From contig JACRQG010000008.1 in NCBI GenBank assembly GCA_016222805.1, positions 310,001 to 374,000 on the forward strand: 64,000 nt of DNA, read 5' to 3'. The position numbers and the translations under genes were made by a program. Under the pieces are notes generated by a model, which was not told the origin of the DNA, did not search any database, and worked only from the letters and a program-made list of their open reading frames with translations. Shown piece by piece: positions 34,827 to 43,902 of the stretch. Numbering within the stretch: the first letter of the stretch is position 1; each line of letters starts with the position of its first letter. The stretch is from Verrucomicrobiota bacterium (GTDB lineage Bacteria; Verrucomicrobiota; Verrucomicrobiia; Opitutales; Opitutaceae).

Positions 34827-35927
34827 ATGGCTGCGGCGGCCCGCAAGTTCATCCTGGTGTGCGGCACCGACGATTTCCTCGTCGGCCGGGCGGCGCGCGA
34901 ACGTTACGAAGCCCTGGCCGCCGACGTGCCGGACGAGTTCTCCCGCGAAACGGTCAACGGCTTTGCCGCCAATGTCAGCGAGGTCGAGACCGCGGTGAAC
35001 CGCTTTCGCGAGGCCGTGCAGACGATCTCGATGTTCGGCGGACGGCGACTGGTCTGGTTGAAGGACGTCAATTTCCTGGCCGACACCGTGACCGGTCGCG
35101 CCGAGAGCACCCTGAAGCTGGTCGAGGATCTGCAGCAGATCCTGGAAACCGTGAACCCGGAAGAGACAGTCGTGCTCATTTCCGCCGCGCCGGTGGATCG
35201 GCGGCGTTCCTTTCCGAAGTGGTGCGAGAAGAACGCGGATTTTTCGCTCCTGGGTGGAGACGGCGAAGGTGCCAGCGAGGCGCTGGCGGGTGTCGCCCTG
35301 GCCGAGGCCAAGGCGCTGGGTTCCAGCTTCGCCACCGGCGCAGTTGACCTGCTGCTCGCGCGCATCGGACCCAACACGCGCCTGATCGTCGAGGAGACCA
35401 GGAAGCTCGCCAACTACGCCGGCGAGGAGGGCGTAATCCGCGAGGAGCACGTCGCAGAGCTGACCCCGAACGTCGCGGAAGGGGATTTTTTCGAGGCCGC
35501 CGAGGCTTTCTTCAGCGGCGATCTCAAGTGGACGCTTACCGCGCTGCACCGGCATTTCTTCGCCGGGGGCGACGCCCGGCCCGTCCTGGCCGCCCTGCAG
35601 AATCGCAACCGGCTCCTGCTGCAGGTGCGGGCCCTGTTGGACGCGGGCGAGGTGCGGCTGGGCTCCCGCGGGCTGGATGGCCTGCCCCGCGCCGCCAGCG
35701 CCCACGCAACGAAATTCACGGGCGCCACGGAGAAGAGCTCCTTCAACCTCTTCACGCAGAACCCGTGGTACGTCGGGAAGCTCGCCGGTGGCGCCAAGCT
35801 GCCGTCGCTCCGGCGCCTGATCGACAACCAGCAGGAATTGATCACGGCTTTCGAGGAAATCGTTCGGCGCCCCGACGAGCAGGAGGAAGTCCTGCGGGAA
35901 ATGACAGTCCGCTGCCTGTCGGTCTGA
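34827..35927 (+). CDS. holA: DNA polymerase III delta subunit
   Basis: A 366-residue clamp-loader delta subunit, which opens the sliding clamp within the replisome. FILVCGTDDFLVGRAARERYEAL starts domain I; MFGGRRLVWLKDVNF and VVLISAAPVDRRRSFPKW are conserved in the family, LIVEETRKLANYAG marks the end of the AAA-like part, and DLKWTLTALHRHFFAGGDARPVLAALQNRNRLLLQV the C-terminal oligomerisation domain. The length is near the usual ~340. A longer reading from 34644 has no family match. It stands alone, divergent from the arn-like genes. Confidence 0.9.
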   Translation: MAAAARKFILVCGTDDFLVGRAARERYEALAADVPDEFSRETVNGFAANVSEVETAVNRFREAVQTISMFGGRRLVWLKDVNFLADTVTGRAESTLKLVEDLQQILETVNPEETVVLISAAPVDRRRSFPKWCEKNADFSLLGGDGEGASEALAGVALAEAKALGSSFATGAVDLLLARIGPNTRLIVEETRKLANYAGEEGVIREEHVAELTPNVAEGDFFEAAEAFFSGDLKWTLTALHRHFFAGGDARPVLAALQNRNRLLLQVRALLDAGEVRLGSRGLDGLPRAASAHATKFTGATEKSSFNLFTQNPWYVGKLAGGAKLPSLRRLIDNQQELITAFEEIVRRPDEQEEVLREMTVRCLSV

Positions 35928-36050
35928 CGGACGATCTTCGGCCGCGTCCGGCGGCGGAGGAAATCCCCCGCGCGCCCCCGATCTGCCGTTTCGGGCGTCG
36001 CGATCAGAAAAAAACCGGACCGTTTGGGCGCGGTGCCACGCATGTGTTCC

Positions 36051-36073
36051 TGCGCGTCGATTCCCGACGCGCA
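36051..36073 (+). promoter_or_regulatory. 9-base palindromic hairpin before GDSL gene
   Basis: The arms TGCGCGTCG and CGACGCGCA are a perfect inverted repeat around a 5-base centre, ending 16 bases before the ATG of the esterase gene. It could bind a dimeric regulator or fold in the 5' leader near the ribosome binding region. Its role is inferred from position only. Confidence 0.4.
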
Positions 36074-36089
36074 CACAACTCCCCAACAC

Positions 36090-37076
36090 ATGCATGCTCC
36101 ACTCCTGCGCGTCCGCACCTCCGCTCTGCTGGCCGCCCTCGTCCTGTCGGTTGCCGCAATCCCGGCGACCCTTGCCGGCACGCCTTTCTCCAAGATCGTC
36201 GTCTTTGGCGATAGTCTCAACGATCGCGGCAACATGCTCCAGTTCACGCAGGGGGCCTTTCCGGCGCCGCCGACCTATACCCTCGGCCGCCAGAGCAACG
36301 GCCAACTCTGGGTGGAATACCTGGCCGGTCGCCTCGGCATGTCCGACAAGATCCTCAACTATGCGGTGGTCGGCGCGATGACGAAGCCCGCCCCGGGCTT
36401 CCCGACCGGAAATGTCTGGTCCGACACCTATGGCGGGCTGCAGGGCACCGATGTCGCCTCCCAGGTGCTCGACTACCTCGGCGACTTCCAGGGCCGGGCC
36501 GACCCGGCCGCCCTCTTCATCCTGGAGGGAGGCGCCAATGACTTTCCCCGGGTGGCCAATCCCGCGGTCATCGTCGGCAACCTGATCGAGTCGTTGGTCA
36601 CGCTGCAGGCGGCTGGCGCAAAGCACATCGTGGTCATGCTAATGCCGGACATCGGCAAGACGCCCCGCGCGCTCATGGCGGAGGCAGCCGGCCTGATCCC
36701 TCCGGGGTCCGCGGCGTTCTACAGCGCGGTGTGCCAGCAACTCAATCAAGCCCTGCTCGCGGCCCTGCCGACCTACACCTACCCGGGAGTCACCCTCACG
36801 ATTGCCGACACCTGGACCTTCATGAACCGGGTGGCGGCCAACCCTGCGTCCTACGGGCTGACCGATGTCCAGCGCCCGTTCCTGCTCTTTGGTGGCACCG
36901 GCGACCAGTCGAAATGGCTGTTCTGGGATGACCTGCACCCGACGACGCGGGGCCACCAGATCTTCTCCGAGCAGGTGGTGGAGAGCCTGGTGCGCAGCTA
37001 CTCCCCCGGCCAGGGCAAGGTCGGCAACGGCGCCATCAACAGCCTGAACGGGTTGCTCCATTCTCCCCGCCGCTGA
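36090..37076 (+). CDS. Secreted GDSL/SGNH esterase
   Basis: A 328-residue exported lipase/esterase of the phospholipase-lecithinase-hemolysin group. The signal peptide covers ~1-30 (LLAALVLSVAAIPATLAG). Block I is G40-D41-S42-LND, block III has EGGANDF, and block V is D281-LH283, completing a Ser-Asp-His triad. No autotransporter domain follows, so it is released or surface-bound. The ATG at 36090 gives the best signal peptide; an upstream start adds 22 residues without a signal-like pattern. Its substrate is unknown. It shares a terminator with the converging NHL/Ig gene. Confidence 0.9.
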   Translation: MHAPLLRVRTSALLAALVLSVAAIPATLAGTPFSKIVVFGDSLNDRGNMLQFTQGAFPAPPTYTLGRQSNGQLWVEYLAGRLGMSDKILNYAVVGAMTKPAPGFPTGNVWSDTYGGLQGTDVASQVLDYLGDFQGRADPAALFILEGGANDFPRVANPAVIVGNLIESLVTLQAAGAKHIVVMLMPDIGKTPRALMAEAAGLIPPGSAAFYSAVCQQLNQALLAALPTYTYPGVTLTIADTWTFMNRVAANPASYGLTDVQRPFLLFGGTGDQSKWLFWDDLHPTTRGHQIFSEQVVESLVRSYSPGQGKVGNGAINSLNGLLHSPRR

Positions 37077-37143
37077 CCGTCCCCCGGAGCGAGGTGCCCC
37101 CGTCCTTTCGAAGGCCACCTCCTCCAACTGCCAAAGCAAAAAA

Positions 37144-37167
37144 GGCCCGGGGCTTGCGCCCCGGGCC
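37144..37167. terminator. Bidirectional rho-independent terminator
   Basis: A perfect 10-base stem (GGCCCGGGGC / GCCCCGGGCC) with loop TTGC lies between the converging esterase and NHL/Ig genes. Read on the minus strand it is followed by TTTTTT, a strong intrinsic terminator for the giant gene; on the plus strand it is followed by the weaker GAATTATTT. Confidence 0.9.
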
Positions 37168-37196
37168 GAATTATTTCCGCGGTTTCGCGGAGCCGC

Positions 37197-40100
37197 TTAC
37201 GGCAGTTCGTAGACCTCGATCAACGCCACCCCCGTCGCCCCACCGGCGCCGGTGACGATGGCGGTGTAGTTGCCCGGAGCCAGCGTGGCAATCAAGGCGG
37301 AGTCATTGTTCGCCATGCCGAAGGCGCCCACTTGCGCGGAGGAGGTGCTAATTGCATCGCGATCCGTCGAGGTGGTCCAGTTGGTGTTCTGCGCCACCGT
37401 CGTGCTACCACTGAGGAGTTGCAGGGTCGGCTGGGCGACGACGCCCGAGACCCCGAACGGTGTGAGGCCCGGACCGACACCGCGGACGAGCACGCGCTTG
37501 GCGGCGCCCGGAGGCACCACAAAGCCGGCGATTAGGGTGTTTTCATTCGTCCCGGCGGAAGCGCGCGTGGCGATATTGAGCAGCTTCTGCCCCGCGGCAG
37601 CACTGGACAGATCGTACACCTCGATCAGGGCGACCCCCGCGGTGTTGCTGGTGCTGCTGACCACGGCAGTATAGGCGCCGGGGGCGAGGGTGGTGAGGAT
37701 GGCGGCGTCCGCGCCGGAGGAACCAAGGGCAAACGCCCCGGCCTGCTGCCCAGCCGCATCGATCGCCAGCCGATTCGCCGCGATCCCCGTGTTGACCGCC
37801 AGCGAGGTCTGGCCGCGGAACAGCTCCAGACGGGGCGAGGTGAGCGCACCCGCGAGGTTGAACGGAGCAGCAGCGAGTGTCGGACCCACTGCCCGGATCA
37901 GCACCGGCTTGGATTCCTCACCGGAGATGACGAAGCCCGCGATCGCGACGCTGTCGCCGGAGGCGACCCGCGCGCGCGTCGAGATGTTGACCAGCCGCTG
38001 GCGCGCCAGGACCGCCTCGCTGGCGCCGGCGAAGGTCGCGGCCACGGCGCCGGTGGACGTTCCAGTCACCGTGCCGGTGGCGGGCGTGATCGTGGTGGAG
38101 ATGATCGAGCGGTTGGTGTTCACGTTCACCGCTCCGGCGGTGGTGACCGAGCCGGTTCCGCCGTCGCTGGTGTTCCCCGAAACGACGACCGCAAACGCCT
38201 GGCTGTTCGGGCCGGCGATGGTGTAGCTGACCGCCCCGCTGTTGCTGGCGCCGGCCTGGTAGAACCCGGCGACATTCTGGGTCGCGCCGGTATCGAAGGC
38301 GCGCGTGGCCGAAAGCGACGCATTCACGCCGCCGGACACCGCCCCAGTGATGTTGCCATCGGTGCCAATGGTCCCATTGACCACGACCACCCCGAGGGCG
38401 GCGGCCCGGGCCGGCTCATCCGCATTGGGCGAGGCCGCCGAGGAAGCGGCGATCGCCGTCTGCGAGAAGGAGAAGCCACCCGCATCGTTGACCGTGACGG
38501 CGAGGCTCATGACCGGCGCCGAAGAGCCGGGCACATAGCCGAGGAACACGCCGGTATTGTCGTCGCGGATGTAGAGAGCAAACGTGCCCACGCCGCCGGC
38601 AAAGGAGCCGAAGTACGTGCCAGCGAAACTGCGCGCCAGCACCCGTACCGTGGCGCCCGCGGACGTCACGCTGCCAGCCGAGTTCGACACGACCACGTCA
38701 TACGTGCCGGCATCGCCTGGCGCGACACCGGTGACGGCAAAGGCGGGGTTGTTGGCGCCGCTGATGGCGACCCCGTTGCGCCGCCACTGGTAGGACGGAG
38801 TCGGGGCGCCCGTCGCCCCCACGGAGAGGGTGACCGAGCCACCCACGACGATAACCCGGTTGCCCGGCTGGGCGGTGATGGTCGGAGCCGTCGGGGACGC
38901 CACAACATTCAACTGGGCCAGCGAGCTGGTCACCGTGCCGAGGGCGTTGGAGACCAACACATCGTAGTTGCCGGTATCCGCGGCGGTGACACCCGTGAGG
39001 GTGAGCGTCGCACCGTTTGCCCCGACGATGGGCACGCCGTTCTTCCGCCACTGGTAGGTGAAGGAGGCGCCGCCGCTCGCCGAAACACTCAGGCGCACCG
39101 TCTCACCCGCGAGCGCCGTCTGCGCGCGCGGCGGAGTCGTCACAATCGGAGCGGTATTGACCACGAGAGTGGCGGACGTGGAGGTGACGGAGCCCGCGGC
39201 GTTGCTCACCGTGACCGTGTAGCTGCCAGCGGCCGAGGCCTGCACATTGCCGAGGCTCAGGTTGCTGCCGGTGGCACCGGCGATGCTCGCGCCATTGCGC
39301 GCCCACTGATAGGACAAGGGCGCCGTGCCGCTCGCAGTCACGCTGAAGACCGCCGTCGAACCCTGATCGGCCGCCACATTGGACGGCTGGGTGGTGATGG
39401 CGGGTGGCAGGACGGCCGGCAGGACGGTGATGGTCAGCGTCTGGTTCGTCGCGATGCCGTTGCTGGCCCGCACGGTCACCGTGAAGGGTGAACCCGAGGT
39501 GTCGGGCGGCGTGCCGCTGATGACACCGGTCGAAGCATCCAGCGTCGCCCACGACGGCAGGCCGGTGGCGCTAAAGGTCGGCGTCGGCGTGCCGGTGGCG
39601 GTCACCGTAAAGGTACCGGCATTGGTGGCCTGGAACGTGGCCGAAGCGGCACTGGTAAACACCGGGGCCGTGCCGGTGGTCAGCGTCACGGCATTCGAGG
39701 TCGCGTTGGGGCTGATGAGGTTGCTCACCACGACCTGGAACTGATCGCCGTTCATGGCGTCGGTGACGCCGGTGACCGTGAGGGTGGCGCTGTTCACCCC
39801 GCTGTAGGTGCTGTCCGCGGTCAACGCGGAGAAGCCGGTCGTGCCGGCAGGTTGCCGCATCCAGGTGAAGATCGTGGGCGTCGGCGCACCGGAAGCCGCC
39901 ACCGTGAAGGTGGCCGTGCCACCGGCCACCGCGACCGCCGCCACCGGCTGGGTCGTGATGGTGGGAGCCGAGACGTTGCCACTGCGACGAATGGTGTGGT
40001 TGCGAGTGTCGGCAATGAAGAGGTTGCCGGCGGAATCCACCGCGATGCCAAAGGGCTGGCTGAAGCGGGCGGCGCTGCCCACGCCGTCGGAGGTACCGGC

Positions 40101-43100
40101 GCTGCCAGCCAGGCCGGCCAGCGTCGTCACCACGCCACCAGGCGTGACCTTGCGGATGGTGTTGGAATAGGTGTCGGCGACATACACGTTGCCGGAGGAA
40201 TCCACCGCGATGCCGGACGGCTGGTTGAACAGGCCGCTCGTCCCCAGGCCATCCGTGCTGCCCGCGATGCCCGGATTGCCGGCCATCGCGGTCACATTGG
40301 CCGCCAGGTCGATCTTACGAATCGCGTGGTTGAAGGAATCAGCCACGTAGAGGTTGCCACCGGAATCCTGGGCGAGGGCAAACGGATAGGCAAACCGGGC
40401 GGAGGTGCCGTTGGCGTTGGCCGTGCCCCGCGCGCCCGCCGTGCCCGCAAACGTCGTGACGACGCCGCCGCTGGTCACCTTGCGAATCGTGTGGTTGAAC
40501 GTGTCCGCCACCGTCGCCGTGCCCGCCGCGTCGACCACGATGCCATACGGATAGAGGAAGCGCGCGGCGTTGCCCGTGCCGTCCGCACTGCCGGTGCTGC
40601 CGGCCAGGCCCGCGATCGTCGTGACGACGCCGTCGGGCGTCACCATGCGGATCGTGTGGTTGTAGGTGTCGGCCACATAGACCGTGCCGAGGGAGGTGAC
40701 GGCGACGCCGGCAGGGGCGTTGAACCGCGCGGCGCCGCCCGTGCCGTCCGCGCTGCCATTGACGCCCGCGAGGCCCGCCAGGGTCGTGACGGCGCCGGAG
40801 GTCGAGATCTTGCGGATGACGTGGTTGGAGGAATCCGCGATGTAGAGATTACCCGCGGCATCCAGGGCGATGTTGGAGGGCCCGTTGAAGCGCGCGACGG
40901 CCACCGCGCCGTCCAGCGATCCGGGCACTTGGGCAAGGCCGGCATAGGTGGAGATGGTCGTACCCACCACCAGGGTCAGCGTGACCGTCGAACTCGGAAT
41001 CGCGCCACTGGAATTGGTGGCAACGAGCCGGAAGACATCACCGCTCATGCCCGAGGTCGGGTTGGTGATGGTCAGCGTGGCCGTATTCGCCCCGCTGAAC
41101 GTCGCGTCGTTGGTGATCGGGAGGAAGACCCCGCTGCCCACCGCCAACCGCTCCCACTGGAGGGTCGGCGTCGGATTGCCGGTGACCACTGCCGTAAACG
41201 TGGCGGTCTGGCCCAAGGCGACCGTCACGCTCGTGGGTTGCGTGGTGAAGGTCGGCACCAAGGCGGTCGCGCTGACCGTGATCGTGAGATTCTGGGTCGC
41301 CGCCGGGTTCACTCCGTTGCTGGCCGCCACCTGCACGAGGTAGGGCGAGGTGGCACTGGTGCCGGCGGCCGGGATTCCCGAAATGACACCGGTAGCCGGG
41401 TTGAGGGAGAGCCCGCTGGGCAGCGAGCCACTCGTCAGGCTGTAGGTCATCGTCGACGGGGAGCCAATCGCGAGGACCTGGAACGACCCGCTTGTGCCTT
41501 CCACGAAACTCGCGGAAGAGAGGCTCGTGATGGTCGGGGGCTGGGTCACCGTCAGGGTCGCAGCGGTTGAGGTGGCGGGCGTGCCTACTCCAGTGCTGGC
41601 CACGACCCGATACTGGTTGCCACTCATCCCCTGGTTCGGAGCCACGATGGTCAGAGTCGCCGTGTTGGTGCCGAGATAAACCGAGCTGTCGACCAAGGTG
41701 ATAAACCCAACGGTACCCGCCGCCTGGTACTGCCACTGGTAGGTCAGCGTGCCACCACCGTTCGCCGCCGCGACAGCGAAGAACTGGGCGTTCTGGCCAG
41801 GTCCGACAATCTGAGCGACGGGCTGAGTGGTGATGCTGGGACCCGACACCACCGTGAGGGTGAAAGACTGGTCCGTCGTGCCGCCGGTATTGGTCGCGCG
41901 AATCACAAACGTGAACGGCGACCCGAGGGTGTCGGTCGGCGTACCTGAAATCACCCCGGTGGTGGAGTTGAACGACGCCCAGGACGGGAAGGATCCCGAG
42001 ACCACGCTGAACGTGGGTGACGGGGAACCGGAAGCGGCCACCGTAAACGTACCCGCGGTGGAGATGGTGAACGAAGTCGACGCCGCACTCGTGAAGACCG
42101 GCGGCTGCGTCACCGTCAACGTGGCGGCCGCGGAAGTCGCGGCGGCGCCGGCGCCGTTGCTGGCCACGGCCCGGAACTGGTCACCGTTCATGGCGGCGGT
42201 TGCCCCGACAATCGTCAGTGTCGAGGAGGTCACACCGACATACGTCCCGCTGGCCACGAGGTCAGTGAAACCCACCGTGCTCGCCGCCTGCCGTTGCCAT
42301 TGGATGGTCGGGGTCGGGTTGCCGCCGCCGGTTACGGTGAAGGCAGTCGTGCCGTTCAGCGCCACGCTCTGGTTGGAGGGATTGGAGACGGACGGCGCCA
42401 CGGCGGCCGTCGCCCGACGGATGGTGTGGTTCTGCGCGTCGGCGACGTAGACGGCTCCGGCTCCGTCAACCGCCACGCCATAGGGATTCTGGAAGCGGGC
42501 CACCGTTCCGATGCCGTCGGTGTTCCCCAGGAACCCGGCACTTCCTGCGACCGTCGTCACTGCCCCCGAGACCGCCACGATCCGGCGGACCGTGTTGTTA
42601 ATGGTGTCTGCGACGTAAATATTGGCCCCGGCAGCATCGACCGCGATGCCACCCGGCAGGTTGAAACGCGCTGCCGCACCCGTGTCGTCGGTTGAACCGG
42701 AGGAGTCGGCGGTGCCAGCGATGGTCGTCACCGCCGCGGTCCCGATCACGATCTTCCGGATCGTGTGGTTGTAGGTATCGGCGACGTAGAGGTTGAGGGC
42801 GTCCGCCGCGATGCCACCTGGCCGGTCAAAGCTCGCCGCTGCACCGGTTCCGTCAGTCTGACCCGCCGTGCCCGTGCCGCTCACTCCCGCGAAGGTGGTG
42901 GTGGCGCCGGTCGCGATCACGACCTGGCGGATGGAGTTGTTTCCCTGATCGGCGACGTACAGGTTGGCTCCCACGGCCACCAACCCGATGGGCGCGTTGA
43001 AACGCGCCGCGGCGCCCGTGGCATCGGTGGTGCCGGAGGTCTGCGCCGTGCCGGCGACGGTCGTGACCGCCCCCGTGCTGAGATCAATCTTCCGGATCGT

Positions 43101-43529
43101 GTGATTCAGCGTATCGGCCACGAAGAGGTTGGTACCGCTGATCGCCAGACCTTGGGGAGCCCGGAAACTGGCGGCCGTGCCAGTGGCATCCGTGCCTCCC
43201 GCTACTCCGGCCGTGCCGGCCAGGGTCGTCACCACGCCGGTATTGATCACAATCTTGCGAATGGTGTGGTTGTTGGCATCCGCCACATAAAGATTACCCG
43301 AGGCGTCGGCGACGACGCCCTTGGGAATGTTGAAACGGGCGGCGCTGCCCGTGCCATCCGTGGTACCCGTACTCAGCGGGGTTCCGGCCAATGTCGTGAC
43401 CGCAATGTTCTGCGCCATCGCCGCACTCACGCCAAACATCAGCGAACCGACTGCCGCAATCAGCCGCGTCCATCGCGACCGCCGTTGACTGGGATTCCGT
43501 AGCCCTGCGAGGGATTTCATTGTTTCCAT
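37197..43529 (-). CDS. Giant secreted NHL/Ig-repeat protein
   Basis: 2,110 residues. A signal peptide (~25-40, SLMFGVSAAMAQ) is followed by a first NHL propeller of about six blades (~45-380; unit like LYVADANNHTIRKI...TTLAGTAG), Ig-like and putative-Ig (He_PIG, GVISGTPTDTLGSPF) domains, a second NHL propeller (~880-1190), more Ig domains (~1200-1620), a unique beta-rich part, and two tandem ~125-residue modules (~1850-2110) ending ALIEVYDL and ALIEVYELP. No catalytic residues. It is probably a cell-surface binding or adhesion protein. A second ATG three codons in (43520) has GGA just before it and may be the real start. The gene has its own terminator and a palindrome upstream. Confidence 0.85.
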   Translation of the reverse strand: METMKSLAGLRNPSQRRSRWTRLIAAVGSLMFGVSAAMAQNIAVTTLAGTPLSTGTTDGTGSAARFNIPKGVVADASGNLYVADANNHTIRKIVINTGVVTTLAGTAGVAGGTDATGTAASFRAPQGLAISGTNLFVADTLNHTIRKIDLSTGAVTTVAGTAQTSGTTDATGAAARFNAPIGLVAVGANLYVADQGNNSIRQVVIATGATTTFAGVSGTGTAGQTDGTGAAASFDRPGGIAADALNLYVADTYNHTIRKIVIGTAAVTTIAGTADSSGSTDDTGAAARFNLPGGIAVDAAGANIYVADTINNTVRRIVAVSGAVTTVAGSAGFLGNTDGIGTVARFQNPYGVAVDGAGAVYVADAQNHTIRRATAAVAPSVSNPSNQSVALNGTTAFTVTGGGNPTPTIQWQRQAASTVGFTDLVASGTYVGVTSSTLTIVGATAAMNGDQFRAVASNGAGAAATSAAATLTVTQPPVFTSAASTSFTISTAGTFTVAASGSPSPTFSVVSGSFPSWASFNSTTGVISGTPTDTLGSPFTFVIRATNTGGTTDQSFTLTVVSGPSITTQPVAQIVGPGQNAQFFAVAAANGGGTLTYQWQYQAAGTVGFITLVDSSVYLGTNTATLTIVAPNQGMSGNQYRVVASTGVGTPATSTAATLTVTQPPTITSLSSASFVEGTSGSFQVLAIGSPSTMTYSLTSGSLPSGLSLNPATGVISGIPAAGTSATSPYLVQVAASNGVNPAATQNLTITVSATALVPTFTTQPTSVTVALGQTATFTAVVTGNPTPTLQWERLAVGSGVFLPITNDATFSGANTATLTITNPTSGMSGDVFRLVATNSSGAIPSSTVTLTLVVGTTISTYAGLAQVPGSLDGAVAVARFNGPSNIALDAAGNLYIADSSNHVIRKISTSGAVTTLAGLAGVNGSADGTGGAARFNAPAGVAVTSLGTVYVADTYNHTIRMVTPDGVVTTIAGLAGSTGSADGTGNAARFLYPYGIVVDAAGTATVADTFNHTIRKVTSGGVVTTFAGTAGARGTANANGTSARFAYPFALAQDSGGNLYVADSFNHAIRKIDLAANVTAMAGNPGIAGSTDGLGTSGLFNQPSGIAVDSSGNVYVADTYSNTIRKVTPGGVVTTLAGLAGSAGTSDGVGSAARFSQPFGIAVDSAGNLFIADTRNHTIRRSGNVSAPTITTQPVAAVAVAGGTATFTVAASGAPTPTIFTWMRQPAGTTGFSALTADSTYSGVNSATLTVTGVTDAMNGDQFQVVVSNLISPNATSNAVTLTTGTAPVFTSAASATFQATNAGTFTVTATGTPTPTFSATGLPSWATLDASTGVISGTPPDTSGSPFTVTVRASNGIATNQTLTITVLPAVLPPAITTQPSNVAADQGSTAVFSVTASGTAPLSYQWARNGASIAGATGSNLSLGNVQASAAGSYTVTVSNAAGSVTSTSATLVVNTAPIVTTPPRAQTALAGETVRLSVSASGGASFTYQWRKNGVPIVGANGATLTLTGVTAADTGNYDVLVSNALGTVTSSLAQLNVVASPTAPTITAQPGNRVIVVGGSVTLSVGATGAPTPSYQWRRNGVAISGANNPAFAVTGVAPGDAGTYDVVVSNSAGSVTSAGATVRVLARSFAGTYFGSFAGGVGTFALYIRDDNTGVFLGYVPGSSAPVMSLAVTVNDAGGFSFSQTAIAASSAASPNADEPARAAALGVVVVNGTIGTDGNITGAVSGGVNASLSATRAFDTGATQNVAGFYQAGASNSGAVSYTIAGPNSQAFAVVVSGNTSDGGTGSVTTAGAVNVNTNRSIISTTITPATGTVTGTSTGAVAATFAGASEAVLARQRLVNISTRARVASGDSVAIAGFVISGEESKPVLIRAVGPTLAAAPFNLAGALTSPRLELFRGQTSLAVNTGIAANRLAIDAAGQQAGAFALGSSGADAAILTTLAPGAYTAVVSSTSNTAGVALIEVYDLSSAAAGQKLLNIATRASAGTNENTLIAGFVVPPGAAKRVLVRGVGPGLTPFGVSGVVAQPTLQLLSGSTTVAQNTNWTTSTDRDAISTSSAQVGAFGMANNDSALIATLAPGNYTAIVTGAGGATGVALIEVYELP

Positions 43530-43572
43530 GGTTGAAAATCGAGGTTGGAGGATAACGGGAAGGGGAGCGCGA

Positions 43573-43595
43573 GGCTATCGCTAATCGCGATAGCC
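43573..43595. promoter_or_regulatory. Perfect 9-base palindrome upstream of giant gene
   Basis: GGCTATCGC and GCGATAGCC face each other across 5 bases, ending 44 bases upstream of the NHL/Ig gene. It is more AT-rich than its surroundings and well placed as an operator for a dimeric repressor or as a leader hairpin. The rest of the 373-base stretch 43530-43902 holds no gene that could be supported. Confidence 0.45.
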
Positions 43596-43880
43596 CGCCC
43601 ATTTACCGCGGCTTCAGGGGCGATCGCAAGACGCTAGTTCGCCGGGAAAGTTCCGCGGCAACCTTGCCGCCGCGCGCCGTGGCGCAAGAAATTCCGCGAA
43701 GCCGCTCGAAAACAATCATCATAATCCGCTCTGCCAGTCCCGTGCCATCCGCACCAGGACCGGGCCGGAGCCCCGAATCCCCTCGACCATCGAACGCAGC
43801 GCCGTGCCCACGCAGGATTTTGCCTCGGGAAAAAATCCCCAACCAGGTACGAATGGGTGTGGATGGATCCCCAGAGTGTC

Positions 43881-43900
43881 GCGCCGCGTCTGCGCGGCGC
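43881..43900 (-). terminator. Hairpin after Gfo/Idh gene
   Basis: GCGCCGCG and CGCGGCGC form a perfect 8-base stem with a 4-base loop, starting two bases after the stop of the oxidoreductase gene as transcribed. It lacks an immediate T-run (a TTTTTT lies about 45 bases further on), so termination is probable but not certain. Confidence 0.55.
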
Positions 43901-43902
43901 CC

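Noticed and set aside
37197-43529. Regularly spaced similar DNA segments, checked as a possible CRISPR or tandem array
   Set aside because: The period and content follow the NHL and Ig protein repeats in frame; there are no short identical repeats with unique spacers.
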